From: Bacteroidales bacterium
Lineage (GTDB): Bacteria; Bacteroidota; Bacteroidia; Bacteroidales; UBA12077
Assembly: GCA_019038645.1 (NCBI GenBank)
Contig: JAHOYT010000054.1
Coordinates: 1-64,000, forward strand
Direction of reading: 5' to 3'
DNA: 64,000 nt
The notes under the pieces were generated by a model that saw nothing but the letters and a program-made list of their open reading frames with translations, was not told the origin of the DNA and searched no databases. Positions 37,001 through 42,953 of this stretch are shown piece after piece. A program made the position numbers and the translations under genes. Within the stretch, counting starts at the first letter, position 1. Every line of letters starts with the position of its first letter.

Positions 37001-37633
37001 GCAGGTATTTATTATGTAAAAATGACTGCTTCAAGTACTGAGGGAATGGGAGAAGATTATGAATATAAAACCATTCAGGTATACTCAAACCCAACAGCTA
37101 ACTTTGAGGTGTCTCCGGCTCTTGTCATGTTAAATATTGATCTTGAAGCAAGAGTAGAATTTTTTAATTTATCTGAGTGTAGCGACACTTCGGGCTGTTC
37201 ATATGTTTGGGACTTTGGGGATGGAAGTACTGGCATATCAAGAGATGTAACACATCAATATACTGAGTTAGGTATATATGATATTGGTTTAACCGTAACA
37301 TCTTTTAATAATTGCGTAGATTCATTATTCAAACCAGGAGCGGTTGAGGTAATCGGAGCAGGTCAAATTTCATTTCCAAATGCCTTTACTCCAAATGGTG
37401 ATGGATTGAATGATGTTTTCAGGCCGGTATCCGAAGGAGTTATAAAATATGAATTGCTGGTATATACCAGATGGGGTGAATTAATTTTTACCACAAAAGA
37501 TTTAAGTGCAGGTTGGGATGGCAAGATACAAGGTGAATATGCAAAACCTGAAGTATATGTGTGGAAAGCAGAGGGTAAATTTACAAATGGCAGAGCGTTT
37601 GAACTGGCAGGTGATATAACATTAATAAAATAA
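31088..37633 (+). CDS. Giant PKD-repeat surface protein with T9SS type B sorting domain
   Basis: 2181 residues. Signal peptide at 1-20 (LLFFTINLFAQ). Residues about 20-490 resemble an IgGFc-binding-type domain (REFWFAAPEVTW, GLGSDFYVPFQD). Then come about 16-17 PKD-like modules recognised by WxFGDG words (LWSFGDG, QWDFGDG, NWSFGDG, SWEFGDG), most opened by a GCSPL motif (for example DEGCSPLDV, NEGCSPLED) and a second Cys later in the module, spacing about 100-110 residues. The final ~85 residues (FPNAFTPNGDGLNDVF, YTRWGELIF, YVWKAEGKF) are the type B C-terminal (gliding-motility-type) sorting domain. It is probably a T9SS-exported adhesin or cell-surface filament. A PorP/SprF gene follows in the same direction, a common pairing. 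Confidence 0.92.
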   Translation: MKKLLIFISLLFFTINLFAQTDREFWFAAPEVTWRHDNGRFYPEWGTTYAGGEPILLRVVTNTLPANVTIEQPANSVNFPTINLSIAANSTQTVNLTDLGMQAEVENTYDNANGIMDKGIHIFSDNLITVYYEVRTRNNCDIFALKGQNGLGSDFYVPFQDIGRNQRDSWATDKAYSAINIVAIEDNTIITVLPSQAVLRDMGANMVHPAGVPFDVVLNKGQTYSLPPAWDAAWNWFGREKNQHIGGTYLHVHDDKKIAVTISDDSVREDLASVDWGCYDLIGDQMVHLGVLGKEYIAMRGQLNTDLENIFMVATENNTRIWVEGNDTLNPPDAIIDAGEQFMYTFVVASPDFLHMISNKKLSVLHVSGFGCEMGGAVLPPTDKCTGSTQVGFTRSTDEGFYLNIMVWNGAEDGFYIDGVLQDGSAGTLFDDTDFLPVTGTADWLVYRSLNLNTATIPLNAQTLITNNKDVFHLGIINGGTNSGCRFGYFSDFNELAVSAEATGSQSSSIRACSYEQIQLYAAGGTNFNWWPAEYLNDPSIAEPIADPPAGSTTLFEVEVSGACGLTDTANVTVKKFPNLDAQFSVDKGNGCSPLEIEMNETSTQIYERYWDFNYSGIGGILDRDTVLFTDNTNYDTDTTFTHFFINTTNEADPDSIENYEIRLLVKNTNDCVDTAYGSIIVYPEVTADFTLTDLNDTIGCSPLLVGYVDNSNNEDFYYWKFGDGVSSTVQNPIHEFINILNSDTVYNTELIVRSIHFCRDTLNMDITLHPYLEAGFTIDVYEGCSPLDVTVTTNNVFEDSVVLVYGDGDTLKAPTLGSVVHTYSNTGTSVDTNAIELHVFNDEGCEKIWYDTVIVFPEFTADYNIDVPSYSGCNSQLFNFTNATTTSLHAASEFLWSFGDGSNSNVENPPPHLYDNTSSADKVYNFTLHAESQYGCFDDTTDQIIIYRAYADFTVDADEGCSPLDVTISNISEGNQITTWAWDFDDATNSALQDPPVKTYTNTSGATQVRNMQLTVTGTAGCSTSKITPITVYSSVDLTFIPLNQTGCDSFEIDFNSTINPIIAGTTYQWDFGDGTSSGIDDPTHIYRNLTNANAVVYPVNIAVQTPDGCTDAETTNITVRPYVNAKFTVDKVADCSPLTLDAVATEYIGIPVGNYAWTYGDGYNPTVSDPPAHTYPANPPGANDIYTLRLDVSDPSGICTDFITQTITVYDEALADFDPKNSTDCNPYVLTFDNVSLNAAINKWDFDDGGTTSSDFEPTYTFTNDAVVTKTYDVELEVTSDEGCTDVTTSPVNVYPLVIADFDIDISEGCSPVIVTISNNSSGGNYRWFWTDDDLTAAADFTTNTSPDSFTHTYTNSSGITDINNLTVIADNGNGCFDTLQRAVTVHTTIDAQFTVNPVSEEGCNPLTVDFTNTTFNGDTYNWSFGDGSSTTITSPTNEFINTTTSDKTFNVRMDAESVNGCTDFAETVITVYSKVISGFSIETSEGCPPFYTSIDNTSVGNAANTYQWLIDNVPVGGSPVDLSDFDHTYENTVTFTRDYEVKLIATNPHGCTSEHTDIVTVYEYIEASYSMDIDNGCSPLDIEFTDLSSVPASTKYIWGFGDGASSGLSDPTHTFYNSSRTADLTYTVDLTVQSPNYCADDTSMEVDVYHQPLSKFFIDNTSSCPPLLSTLIKQSEGEDMFEWRFDDGNPNNTTDANLTYSWPNTDVDVIQTYNLELWVGTFNNCKDSVSLDLNVFPLVDADFTIDNNEGCSPLEDVNFTNESTSPATQFFWSFGDGSTTNMENPAHDFANIGITDRTYDVFFRASSEYNCWDTITKQVTVYVQPNAEFYVDPVLLTFPDNIVGVDNKTNSGPFDYLWKFGDIDNTESDAEEPGSFEYEHWGEKIIELTAISQTNIDCNDYYADTITIIPPEVNADFTSNINEGCLADGLEVQFTAAGSAYSEDYSYSWEFGDGKTGTGQYINHIYEEAGIYYVKMTASSTEGMGEDYEYKTIQVYSNPTANFEVSPALVMLNIDLEARVEFFNLSECSDTSGCSYVWDFGDGSTGISRDVTHQYTELGIYDIGLTVTSFNNCVDSLFKPGAVEVIGAGQISFPNAFTPNGDGLNDVFRPVSEGVIKYELLVYTRWGELIFTTKDLSAGWDGKIQGEYAKPEVYVWKAEGKFTNGRAFELAGDITLIK

Positions 37634-37809
37634 GAATCACTTAACATGTCAGGTATCTCAAAATGATAATAAATAAAATAAAGATTTGTTAAACAATGTT
37701 AATAAGTAATTTATTGTAAGATTTGAAAATATTTATAAATTTACAATTAAGAACGTAATAGTGCGTTGTATGTGTAATGAAATTGCTATAATAAAGGAAA
37801 ATAAAAATT

Positions 37810-38796
37810 GTGAAACGATTATATATACTATTCATTTTAATAGGTTTAATAATTTTTAAAACTGGTTTATCGCAGGATTCTCAGTTTTCACAATTTTATG
37901 CAAGCCCGCTTTATTTAGCCCCTTCGTTTGCAGGGTCAACTGATGGTGACCGTATTTCAATAAATTATCGTAATCAATGGCCCTCTTTAACTAAATCGTT
38001 TCAAACTTATTCGCTTGGTTATGACCATTATTTTCCACATTTGAATAGTGGAGTCGGGCTTTTAATGTACAGAGAACAAGCCGGGGCCAGTAGCCTGTCT
38101 ACAACAAATATTGGTTTAGTTTATTCGTATAAATTCAGTTTTAGAAGTGGCTGGAGAGTAAGCCCAGGATTGAGTTTTTTTTATACACAACGAAATGTTG
38201 ATTTTGGAAGCTTACTTTTTGAAGATGAAATCCGAAGTGATATAACCACAGGTACCGGCGAGCAGCAGATTCTTGAGAAGAAAGCAGATATTGACGCATC
38301 ATTTTCGGTGTTAACTTATAATAAAAATTATTGGGTTGGATTTACCTGGGATAGAATATTAAAGCCAAATCGTTCTTTAACGGGTGATGTGATTGAGGAT
38401 CCTTTCAAGTTTTCTATATACGGAGGAACGAAATTTACAATTTTTGACAGGTATAACTGGGCAAGCGGACAAAGTTTATCACCTTCTTTTCTTTTTAAAA
38501 TGCAGGATACTTATTCTCAGCTTGATATTGGATTATACTGGTATCAGATTCCTCTTGTTATTGGTTTATGGTATAGAGGGATACCGGTTTTTAAAGAGCT
38601 TGCCAGTAATGATGCTTTAACTCTTTTATTAGGTTTTAAAATAGATCAGGTTAGTGTTGGATATAGCTATGATGTAACTATCTCAAAGCTTGCAGGATTT
38701 ACTGGTGGCACTCATGAAATTTCTTTGAACTACATGTTTAACCAGGGTATTACTAAAAGAGAAAAAAGAAAAGGTATTCCTTGTCCTACTTTCTGA
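37810..38796 (+). CDS. PorP/SprF-family outer-membrane protein
   Basis: 328 residues starting at GTG. Signal peptide (LYILFILIGLIIFKTGLSQ), then the family opening DSQFSQFYASPLYLAPSFAG, and strands with NYRNQWPSL and GVGLLMYREQAG typical of PorP/SprF barrels, which assist secretion or surface attachment of type IX substrates. It ends with a Cys-Pro-Thr-Phe tail. It lies 176 bases after the giant type-B-sorted protein, which is the usual arrangement of a partner pair. No T9SS core gene (gldK-N, porV) is in the window, so this is likely a dedicated partner, not the core machine. Confidence 0.92.
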   Translation: MKRLYILFILIGLIIFKTGLSQDSQFSQFYASPLYLAPSFAGSTDGDRISINYRNQWPSLTKSFQTYSLGYDHYFPHLNSGVGLLMYREQAGASSLSTTNIGLVYSYKFSFRSGWRVSPGLSFFYTQRNVDFGSLLFEDEIRSDITTGTGEQQILEKKADIDASFSVLTYNKNYWVGFTWDRILKPNRSLTGDVIEDPFKFSIYGGTKFTIFDRYNWASGQSLSPSFLFKMQDTYSQLDIGLYWYQIPLVIGLWYRGIPVFKELASNDALTLLLGFKIDQVSVGYSYDVTISKLAGFTGGTHEISLNYMFNQGITKREKRKGIPCPTF

Positions 38797-38885
38797 TAAA
38801 AAATCCCAAAATTCTTTTTGGAGTGTATTATATTCAATTATATTTGCTTTGTTAAAATAACGAATAAAAATTAAATTAATTAATT

Positions 38886-39491
38886 ATGAAAAAACTTTCT
38901 CTTTGGTTAAATATAGTTTTAATCATTGCTGTTGCGGTAATCTATTTTTTACATTTTTCAGGAAACAAAACTGCTAAGGTAGAAGTGAATGAGGATGGAA
39001 CAGAATTGGTAATTGACAGAGATTACGCAATTGCATACGTGAATATTGATACATTGGTGAGAAATTATGATTTATTTATTGATAAGAGTGGTGAGTTAAC
39101 TCAAAAGAAAAATGAATCAGAAGCAGAATTGCAAATTCAGTCGAGAAAATTTGAAAAGGAAGTTCGGGACTATCAGGATAAAGTTAATAAGGGTCTAATT
39201 ACCAGAACAAAAGCTCAAATGTTGCAACAGGAACTTGCTCAAAAAGAGCAGCAATTATATGCAACAAGAGATAACTTGGCAATGCAATTACAAGAAGAAG
39301 AGCAGGTAATGTATCGACAGGTACTAAATGAAGTTATGTCCTATCTTGAAGAGTATAATAAGGATTATAATTACAAATTTATTTTTAGCAATTCATTCGG
39401 AGGACAGCTTTTATATACTGATAAAAGCCTGAATATTACAAGTGACGTACTTGTAGGTTTGAATGAAAAGTACGGTAAATCAAAGGAGTAA
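38886..39491 (+). CDS. OmpH/Skp-like periplasmic chaperone, membrane-anchored
   Basis: 201 residues. An N-terminal membrane anchor or uncleaved signal (LWLNIVLIIAVAVIYFLHF), then a short beta segment (AIAYVNIDTLVRNYDLF), a long Glu/Gln/Lys-rich coiled coil about 75-150 (ELTQKKNESEAELQIQSRKF to QEEEQVMYRQVLNEVM), and a C-terminal strand pair (YKFIFSNSFGGQLLYTD). This is the Skp/OmpH organisation, with strands at both ends and helical tentacles between, used to chaperone outer-membrane proteins. It lies between the PorP/SprF gene and a glycosyltransferase. Confidence 0.82.
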   Translation: MKKLSLWLNIVLIIAVAVIYFLHFSGNKTAKVEVNEDGTELVIDRDYAIAYVNIDTLVRNYDLFIDKSGELTQKKNESEAELQIQSRKFEKEVRDYQDKVNKGLITRTKAQMLQQELAQKEQQLYATRDNLAMQLQEEEQVMYRQVLNEVMSYLEEYNKDYNYKFIFSNSFGGQLLYTDKSLNITSDVLVGLNEKYGKSKE

Positions 39492-39503
39492 AAGTACTAT
39501 AAA

Positions 39504-40769
39504 ATGGGATTTGCAGATTTTTACTTTGAAAGACAAAAGGAATTTCAGGTGAAAATTGATGATACTCCTAACAGTGATCTTAAATATATTGTAGTTATTC
39601 CATGTTATTATGAGTTTGAAATAATCACAACACTCAACTCAATCAGGAATAGCAATAGACCAAAATCTTCTGTAGAAATATTAATAGTAATTAATTCATC
39701 TGAAGATTCCGATCAGAGGGTTTTAGATCAAAATAAGAAAACATATAGCGAAGTGAATAATTGGATTGCACTGCATGATGATTCTTCACTTCGTTTTTTT
39801 GTTATTAACGATGAAAACCTTCCCCGAAAATTTGCAGGAGCTGGATTAGCCAGAAAAACAGGGATGGATCAGGCCGTGTATCGGTTTAACCAAATAAATC
39901 AGGAGCGGGGCGTTATCATTTCGCTTGATGCCGATGCTGTTATAAAAGAGAATTATTTTACTGAGTTGGAAAAACACTTTAACCGGTTTCCGAAAACAAA
40001 TGTTGCAACAATTTATTTTGAACATCCGATTGAAGGCAATGAGTATGACAATGAAACATATGATGCTATTACAACATATGAACTGTATTTAAGGTATTAC
40101 AAACAGGTTTTAAAATATTCTGGTTTTCCGTATTCGTTTTATACAGTTGGTTCATGTTTTAGTGTTAATGCGAAAGCATATGTAAAGCAGGGGGGAATGA
40201 ATAAAAAACAAGCCGGAGAAGATTTCTACTTTTTACATAAAATTTTCCCACTTAGTCACAATCACGAAATCAATACAACTTGTGTTTATCCATCGCCAAG
40301 ACCTTCGGACAGAGTCCCATTTGGAACCGGACCAATGGTTAAATCAATAATTGAAGCTGGAGAAGAAGTTTTTTTAACTTATAATCTCGATTCTTTTTTT
40401 GAATTAAGAAGTTTTTTTGAGCGCATAAATGATTTATTTAAAATATCATCAGAAGAACTTGATAGACTTATGGATAAATTGCCTGTTTGTATAACTGAAT
40501 TTTTAAAACAAAATGAAATAAGTGTAGCTATTAAAGAAATTAACGGGAACAGTACTACTCTTATAACATTCACAAAACGTTTCTTTGATTGGTTTAATGC
40601 TTTTAGGGTATTGAAATTCCTTAATTTTGCGCATGAAAAATACTATCAGAAACAGTCTTTGTTAAACGAAGTGGAAAAACTTTTGGTTTTTTTATCAATT
40701 AAGGAGTCAAAAAAGAAAACTAATAAAATTTATTTAGAGATTTTCAGGAAACTGGAAAGACGGTATTAA
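39504..40769 (+). CDS. Family 2-like glycosyltransferase
   Basis: 421 residues, predicted cytoplasmic. The N-terminal GT-A fold has VVIPCYYEFEIITTLNSI, a long nucleotide-sugar-binding segment ending in the DxD motif DADAVI (about residue 147), and a later AGEDFYFLHKIFPL segment resembling the ED region of family 2 enzymes. The C-terminal 150 residues are helical and family-specific. Sugar donor and acceptor are unknown; a role in envelope glycan synthesis is likely. It starts 12 bases after the OmpH-like gene, and its stop codon overlaps that of the convergent FtsB-like gene. Confidence 0.8.
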   Translation: MGFADFYFERQKEFQVKIDDTPNSDLKYIVVIPCYYEFEIITTLNSIRNSNRPKSSVEILIVINSSEDSDQRVLDQNKKTYSEVNNWIALHDDSSLRFFVINDENLPRKFAGAGLARKTGMDQAVYRFNQINQERGVIISLDADAVIKENYFTELEKHFNRFPKTNVATIYFEHPIEGNEYDNETYDAITTYELYLRYYKQVLKYSGFPYSFYTVGSCFSVNAKAYVKQGGMNKKQAGEDFYFLHKIFPLSHNHEINTTCVYPSPRPSDRVPFGTGPMVKSIIEAGEEVFLTYNLDSFFELRSFFERINDLFKISSEELDRLMDKLPVCITEFLKQNEISVAIKEINGNSTTLITFTKRFFDWFNAFRVLKFLNFAHEKYYQKQSLLNEVEKLLVFLSIKESKKKTNKIYLEIFRKLERRY

Positions 40770-41077
40770 TCTTCTTCAACAATAACAAAAATATCTTCAT
40801 TATCTTTTTTCATAAGGTATTGTTCGCGTGCAAATTTCTCAAGATTTTTATTATTGGTTTTTAATTGCTGTAAACGTTTAGAATCTTTATCAATTCGCTC
40901 AATATAGTACTTCTTATCTTTTTCTAATTGACGAAGATGTCTTAACTCTCTTGCTCTGTCCAGCAGGTTGTTCCTGTCGAAAAAGAAAAGCCATATAATG
41001 AAAATGAGTATTGTAAGAATAAATTTATTCTTAGCAAAAGGAAGTATTTTCTTCCATATTTTAAGTGCAGTACTCAT
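40766..41077 (-). CDS. FtsB/DivIC-like septum formation initiator
   Basis: 103 residues: cytoplasmic N terminus, one membrane helix (FILTILIFIIWLFFFD), then a coiled coil of about 45 residues (LRHLRQLEKDKKYYIERIDK ... LKTNNKNLEKFAREQYLM) and an acidic end. The membrane helix plus leucine-zipper coil plus AREQYLM/KKDNEDIF tail matches the DivIC/FtsB family, which links late division proteins (FtsL, FtsQ). Its TAA overlaps the stop of the glycosyltransferase gene by four bases on the opposite strand. Confidence 0.85.
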   Translation of the reverse strand: MSTALKIWKKILPFAKNKFILTILIFIIWLFFFDRNNLLDRARELRHLRQLEKDKKYYIERIDKDSKRLQQLKTNNKNLEKFAREQYLMKKDNEDIFVIVEED

Positions 41078-41225
41078 GCTACAATATTAAGAGAAAATAG
41101 ATCTTACACAAAAGATTTTAATGGGAAAGTATTAACAATAATTAGTAAAAAGTTTAGATTTAATAGTTAAAAGTTTTAAAATGTGAATAACTCCGAACTT
41201 TAAACTCGAAACTCAGAACTATTGT

Positions 41226-41429
41226 TTATCCTCCGCTTACCAGATGAAGCACTATTACATTATCTCCCTCATTGATTTCAAAAATATCGTAAGCATCTTT
41301 TTTAATCAACTTGCTATTAACTTTTATAACCAACATTTTAAAAGTGTAGTTCTTAATTTGAAGAATTTCAGAGATAGTTATTTTTTCTCTATCAAAAGAT
41401 TCCTGCCGGTTATTTAGTATGATTTCCAT
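41226..41429 (-). CDS. thiS: ThiS/MoaD-like sulfur-carrier protein
   Basis: 67 residues with ubiquitin-like pattern and the C-terminal Gly-Gly (HLVSGG) that is adenylated and thiocarboxylated. The N-terminal MEIILNNRQE and C-terminal INEGDNVIVLHLVSGG are typical of ThiS. Its start codon overlaps the stop of thiF (TAATG), so the two are coupled. It would accept sulfur with the ThiF-type enzyme for thiazole or for molybdopterin/tungstopterin dithiolene synthesis. Position opposite an AOR gene favours the pterin role; no other thiamin gene is present in the window. The assignment between ThiS and MoaD is not settled. Confidence 0.85.
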   Translation of the reverse strand: MEIILNNRQESFDREKITISEILQIKNYTFKMLVIKVNSKLIKKDAYDIFEINEGDNVIVLHLVSGG

Positions 41430-42013
41430 TATTTCTTACTTAACAAAATTTCTAAAACAGTATTCGCCTGCATATTTGCCACTATCCCAACTCTTGGTGC
41501 CAATGGTGGATTATTATCAGCAATTTCTGATTTTTCATCGCCGCAAATATATAAATTTTCGTTTTGTCTGAATTTTATAGCGTTATTTTTTCCCCAACCA
41601 GCCATGCCAGAGCCAATAATAACTGGTATTTCAGGTAATTCTGATAAACATGTTTCAATCAACATCTTTTTCATTTCTGCTAAATCGAATGCTTCTACAA
41701 TAATGTCACAATCTTTATAAATCTCAACAATGTTATTCTCATTAAGTTTAATATTATTGTCAATAACATTAATTTCAGGATTTATTCTTTTAATATTTTC
41801 TTTTAATGCATCCACTTTTCTAAGACCGATCTGATCTTTAAAGAAATACTGGCGATTAAGATTCGATTCATACACAATATCAAAATCAGAAATAATGATT
41901 TTACCAATTCCAACTCTTGCCAGAGCCACAGCACAATTCGAACCTAATCCTCCTGCTCCTGCAATACCAATGGTGTAATTTTTAAGTTTTGTTTTTATTT
42001 CTTCGAAAGTCAT
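41429..42013 (-). CDS. thiF: ThiF/MoeB-type adenylyltransferase
   Basis: 194 residues. Rossmann motif GIAGAGGLGSN near the N terminus, the FDIVYESNLNRQYF segment with the nucleotide-contacting Arg, and DIIVEAFDLAEMK with catalytic Asp. It activates the C-terminal glycine of the ThiS/MoaD-like protein by adenylation. It is short for MoeB (about 250 residues) and lacks the paired CxxC zinc motifs at its C terminus; short ThiF forms of about 200 residues are common in anaerobes. Operon with DUF364 upstream (3 bases) and ThiS downstream. Confidence 0.9.
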   Translation of the reverse strand: MTFEEIKTKLKNYTIGIAGAGGLGSNCAVALARVGIGKIIISDFDIVYESNLNRQYFFKDQIGLRKVDALKENIKRINPEINVIDNNIKLNENNIVEIYKDCDIIVEAFDLAEMKKMLIETCLSELPEIPVIIGSGMAGWGKNNAIKFRQNENLYICGDEKSEIADNNPPLAPRVGIVANMQANTVLEILLSKK

Positions 42014-42016
42014 AAT

Positions 42017-42715
42017 TTATGGTTTTAAAAAGACCTTACTCATAAATGATAAAAACTGTTTTGTGCCTCCTCCTTTCTTAATAATTTTCAATGTATTTTC
42101 ATCATTGGGTTCAAAGACGGAACCAAAAAGTAATTTAATATTACGATACTGAAACATTTCGCCATTAAGTATTGTTGACGGACCCAAAGTGTAAATATCG
42201 CAATTATCTCTGGTTGCATTAACCAAATCTAAGAATGTTTTATTAAAAACTGAAGTTGAGGAAAGAATCAAGGCATCAGCCTTTTCAATTTCGATTAACT
42301 GTTCTGACATATTAGTTAACTTATTATCTTCTTCAGCTTTATCAAATATTTTTAAATCTATTTTTTCATTTTCGAATTTTTCAACCAACGATCGAAAAAA
42401 CCCAATCATTACAATTTTATTATATTTTTTAAAATCGATTTTGTTAAAAATATCTATGGTTGTATCATATTGATTATCATAATTATAAGTGGCATTAAAA
42501 TACGCATTTAAAACAATCCTGTGCTGAATATTTTTTAAATCAGGAATCTTTAAATCCCGGATATCAACTTTTATATAATTATCGAGTGTAGCACAAACAC
42601 CAATATTTCCATTCTTTAGAATAACTGCTACATATTTTGCTCCACAAACAATATTCTGGATGTTATTAATGTCGGTTCCGTATTTTTCGAAAAAGTATTC
42701 TAAGGGTTCTTGCAT
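42017..42715 (-). CDS. DUF364-family putative heavy-metal chelation protein
   Basis: 232 residues, cytoplasmic. The central-to-C-terminal part (IVMIGFFRSLVEKF, ADALILSSTSVFNKT, LGPSTILNGEMF and terminal KKGGGTKQFLSF) fits the DUF364 family, whose members have a substrate-binding pocket similar to periplasmic metal-chelate proteins and are often found near genes for molybdenum/tungsten enzymes. Exact chemistry is unknown. It is the first gene of the thiF-thiS operon, divergent from the AOR gene, so a link to tungsten handling is attractive but inferred. Confidence 0.75.
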   Translation of the reverse strand: MQEPLEYFFEKYGTDINNIQNIVCGAKYVAVILKNGNIGVCATLDNYIKVDIRDLKIPDLKNIQHRIVLNAYFNATYNYDNQYDTTIDIFNKIDFKKYNKIVMIGFFRSLVEKFENEKIDLKIFDKAEEDNKLTNMSEQLIEIEKADALILSSTSVFNKTFLDLVNATRDNCDIYTLGPSTILNGEMFQYRNIKLLFGSVFEPNDENTLKIIKKGGGTKQFLSFMSKVFLKP

Positions 42716-42728
42716 ATTTTTAAATCTT

Positions 42729-42799
42729 GAATGCTAAAATATTTAACAAATTTACAATTAATTCTTTCAAATAATTAATATAATTTGGAATGCTAATAT
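42729..42799. repeat. Direct repeat GAATGCTAA(A/T)AT in AOR/DUF364 spacer
   Basis: GAATGCTAAAAT (42729-42740) and GAATGCTAATAT (42788-42799) are 59 bases apart in the 238-base divergent spacer. They could be regulator half-sites shared by the divergent operons. The rest of the spacer is A/T-rich. Confidence 0.3.
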
Positions 42800-42905
42800 G
42801 TTCATATACAAACCAGTAATTGTATTTCTAAATTCATTCCCGATATGCACAATATAACATATTGATTTAAGTCATATTATACTTTCAATGCAAACTATAA
42901 TTTTA

Positions 42906-42913
42906 TAATTTTG
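42906..42913 (+). promoter_or_regulatory. -7 element TAATTTTG of the AOR gene
   Basis: Matches TAnnTTTG 41 bases before the AOR ATG, predicting a leader of about 36 bases. Confidence 0.5.
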
Positions 42914-42953
42914 AAAGGCTAAAATTTAAAATAAACTTTAAGGAAAAATAGAT

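Noticed and set aside
31088-37633. Regularly spaced similar words in the PKD gene considered as a CRISPR or DNA repeat array
   Set aside because: Periodicity is protein-level (about 100 residues) with diverged codons, so these are repeat modules. No CRISPR array or cas gene was seen in the window.
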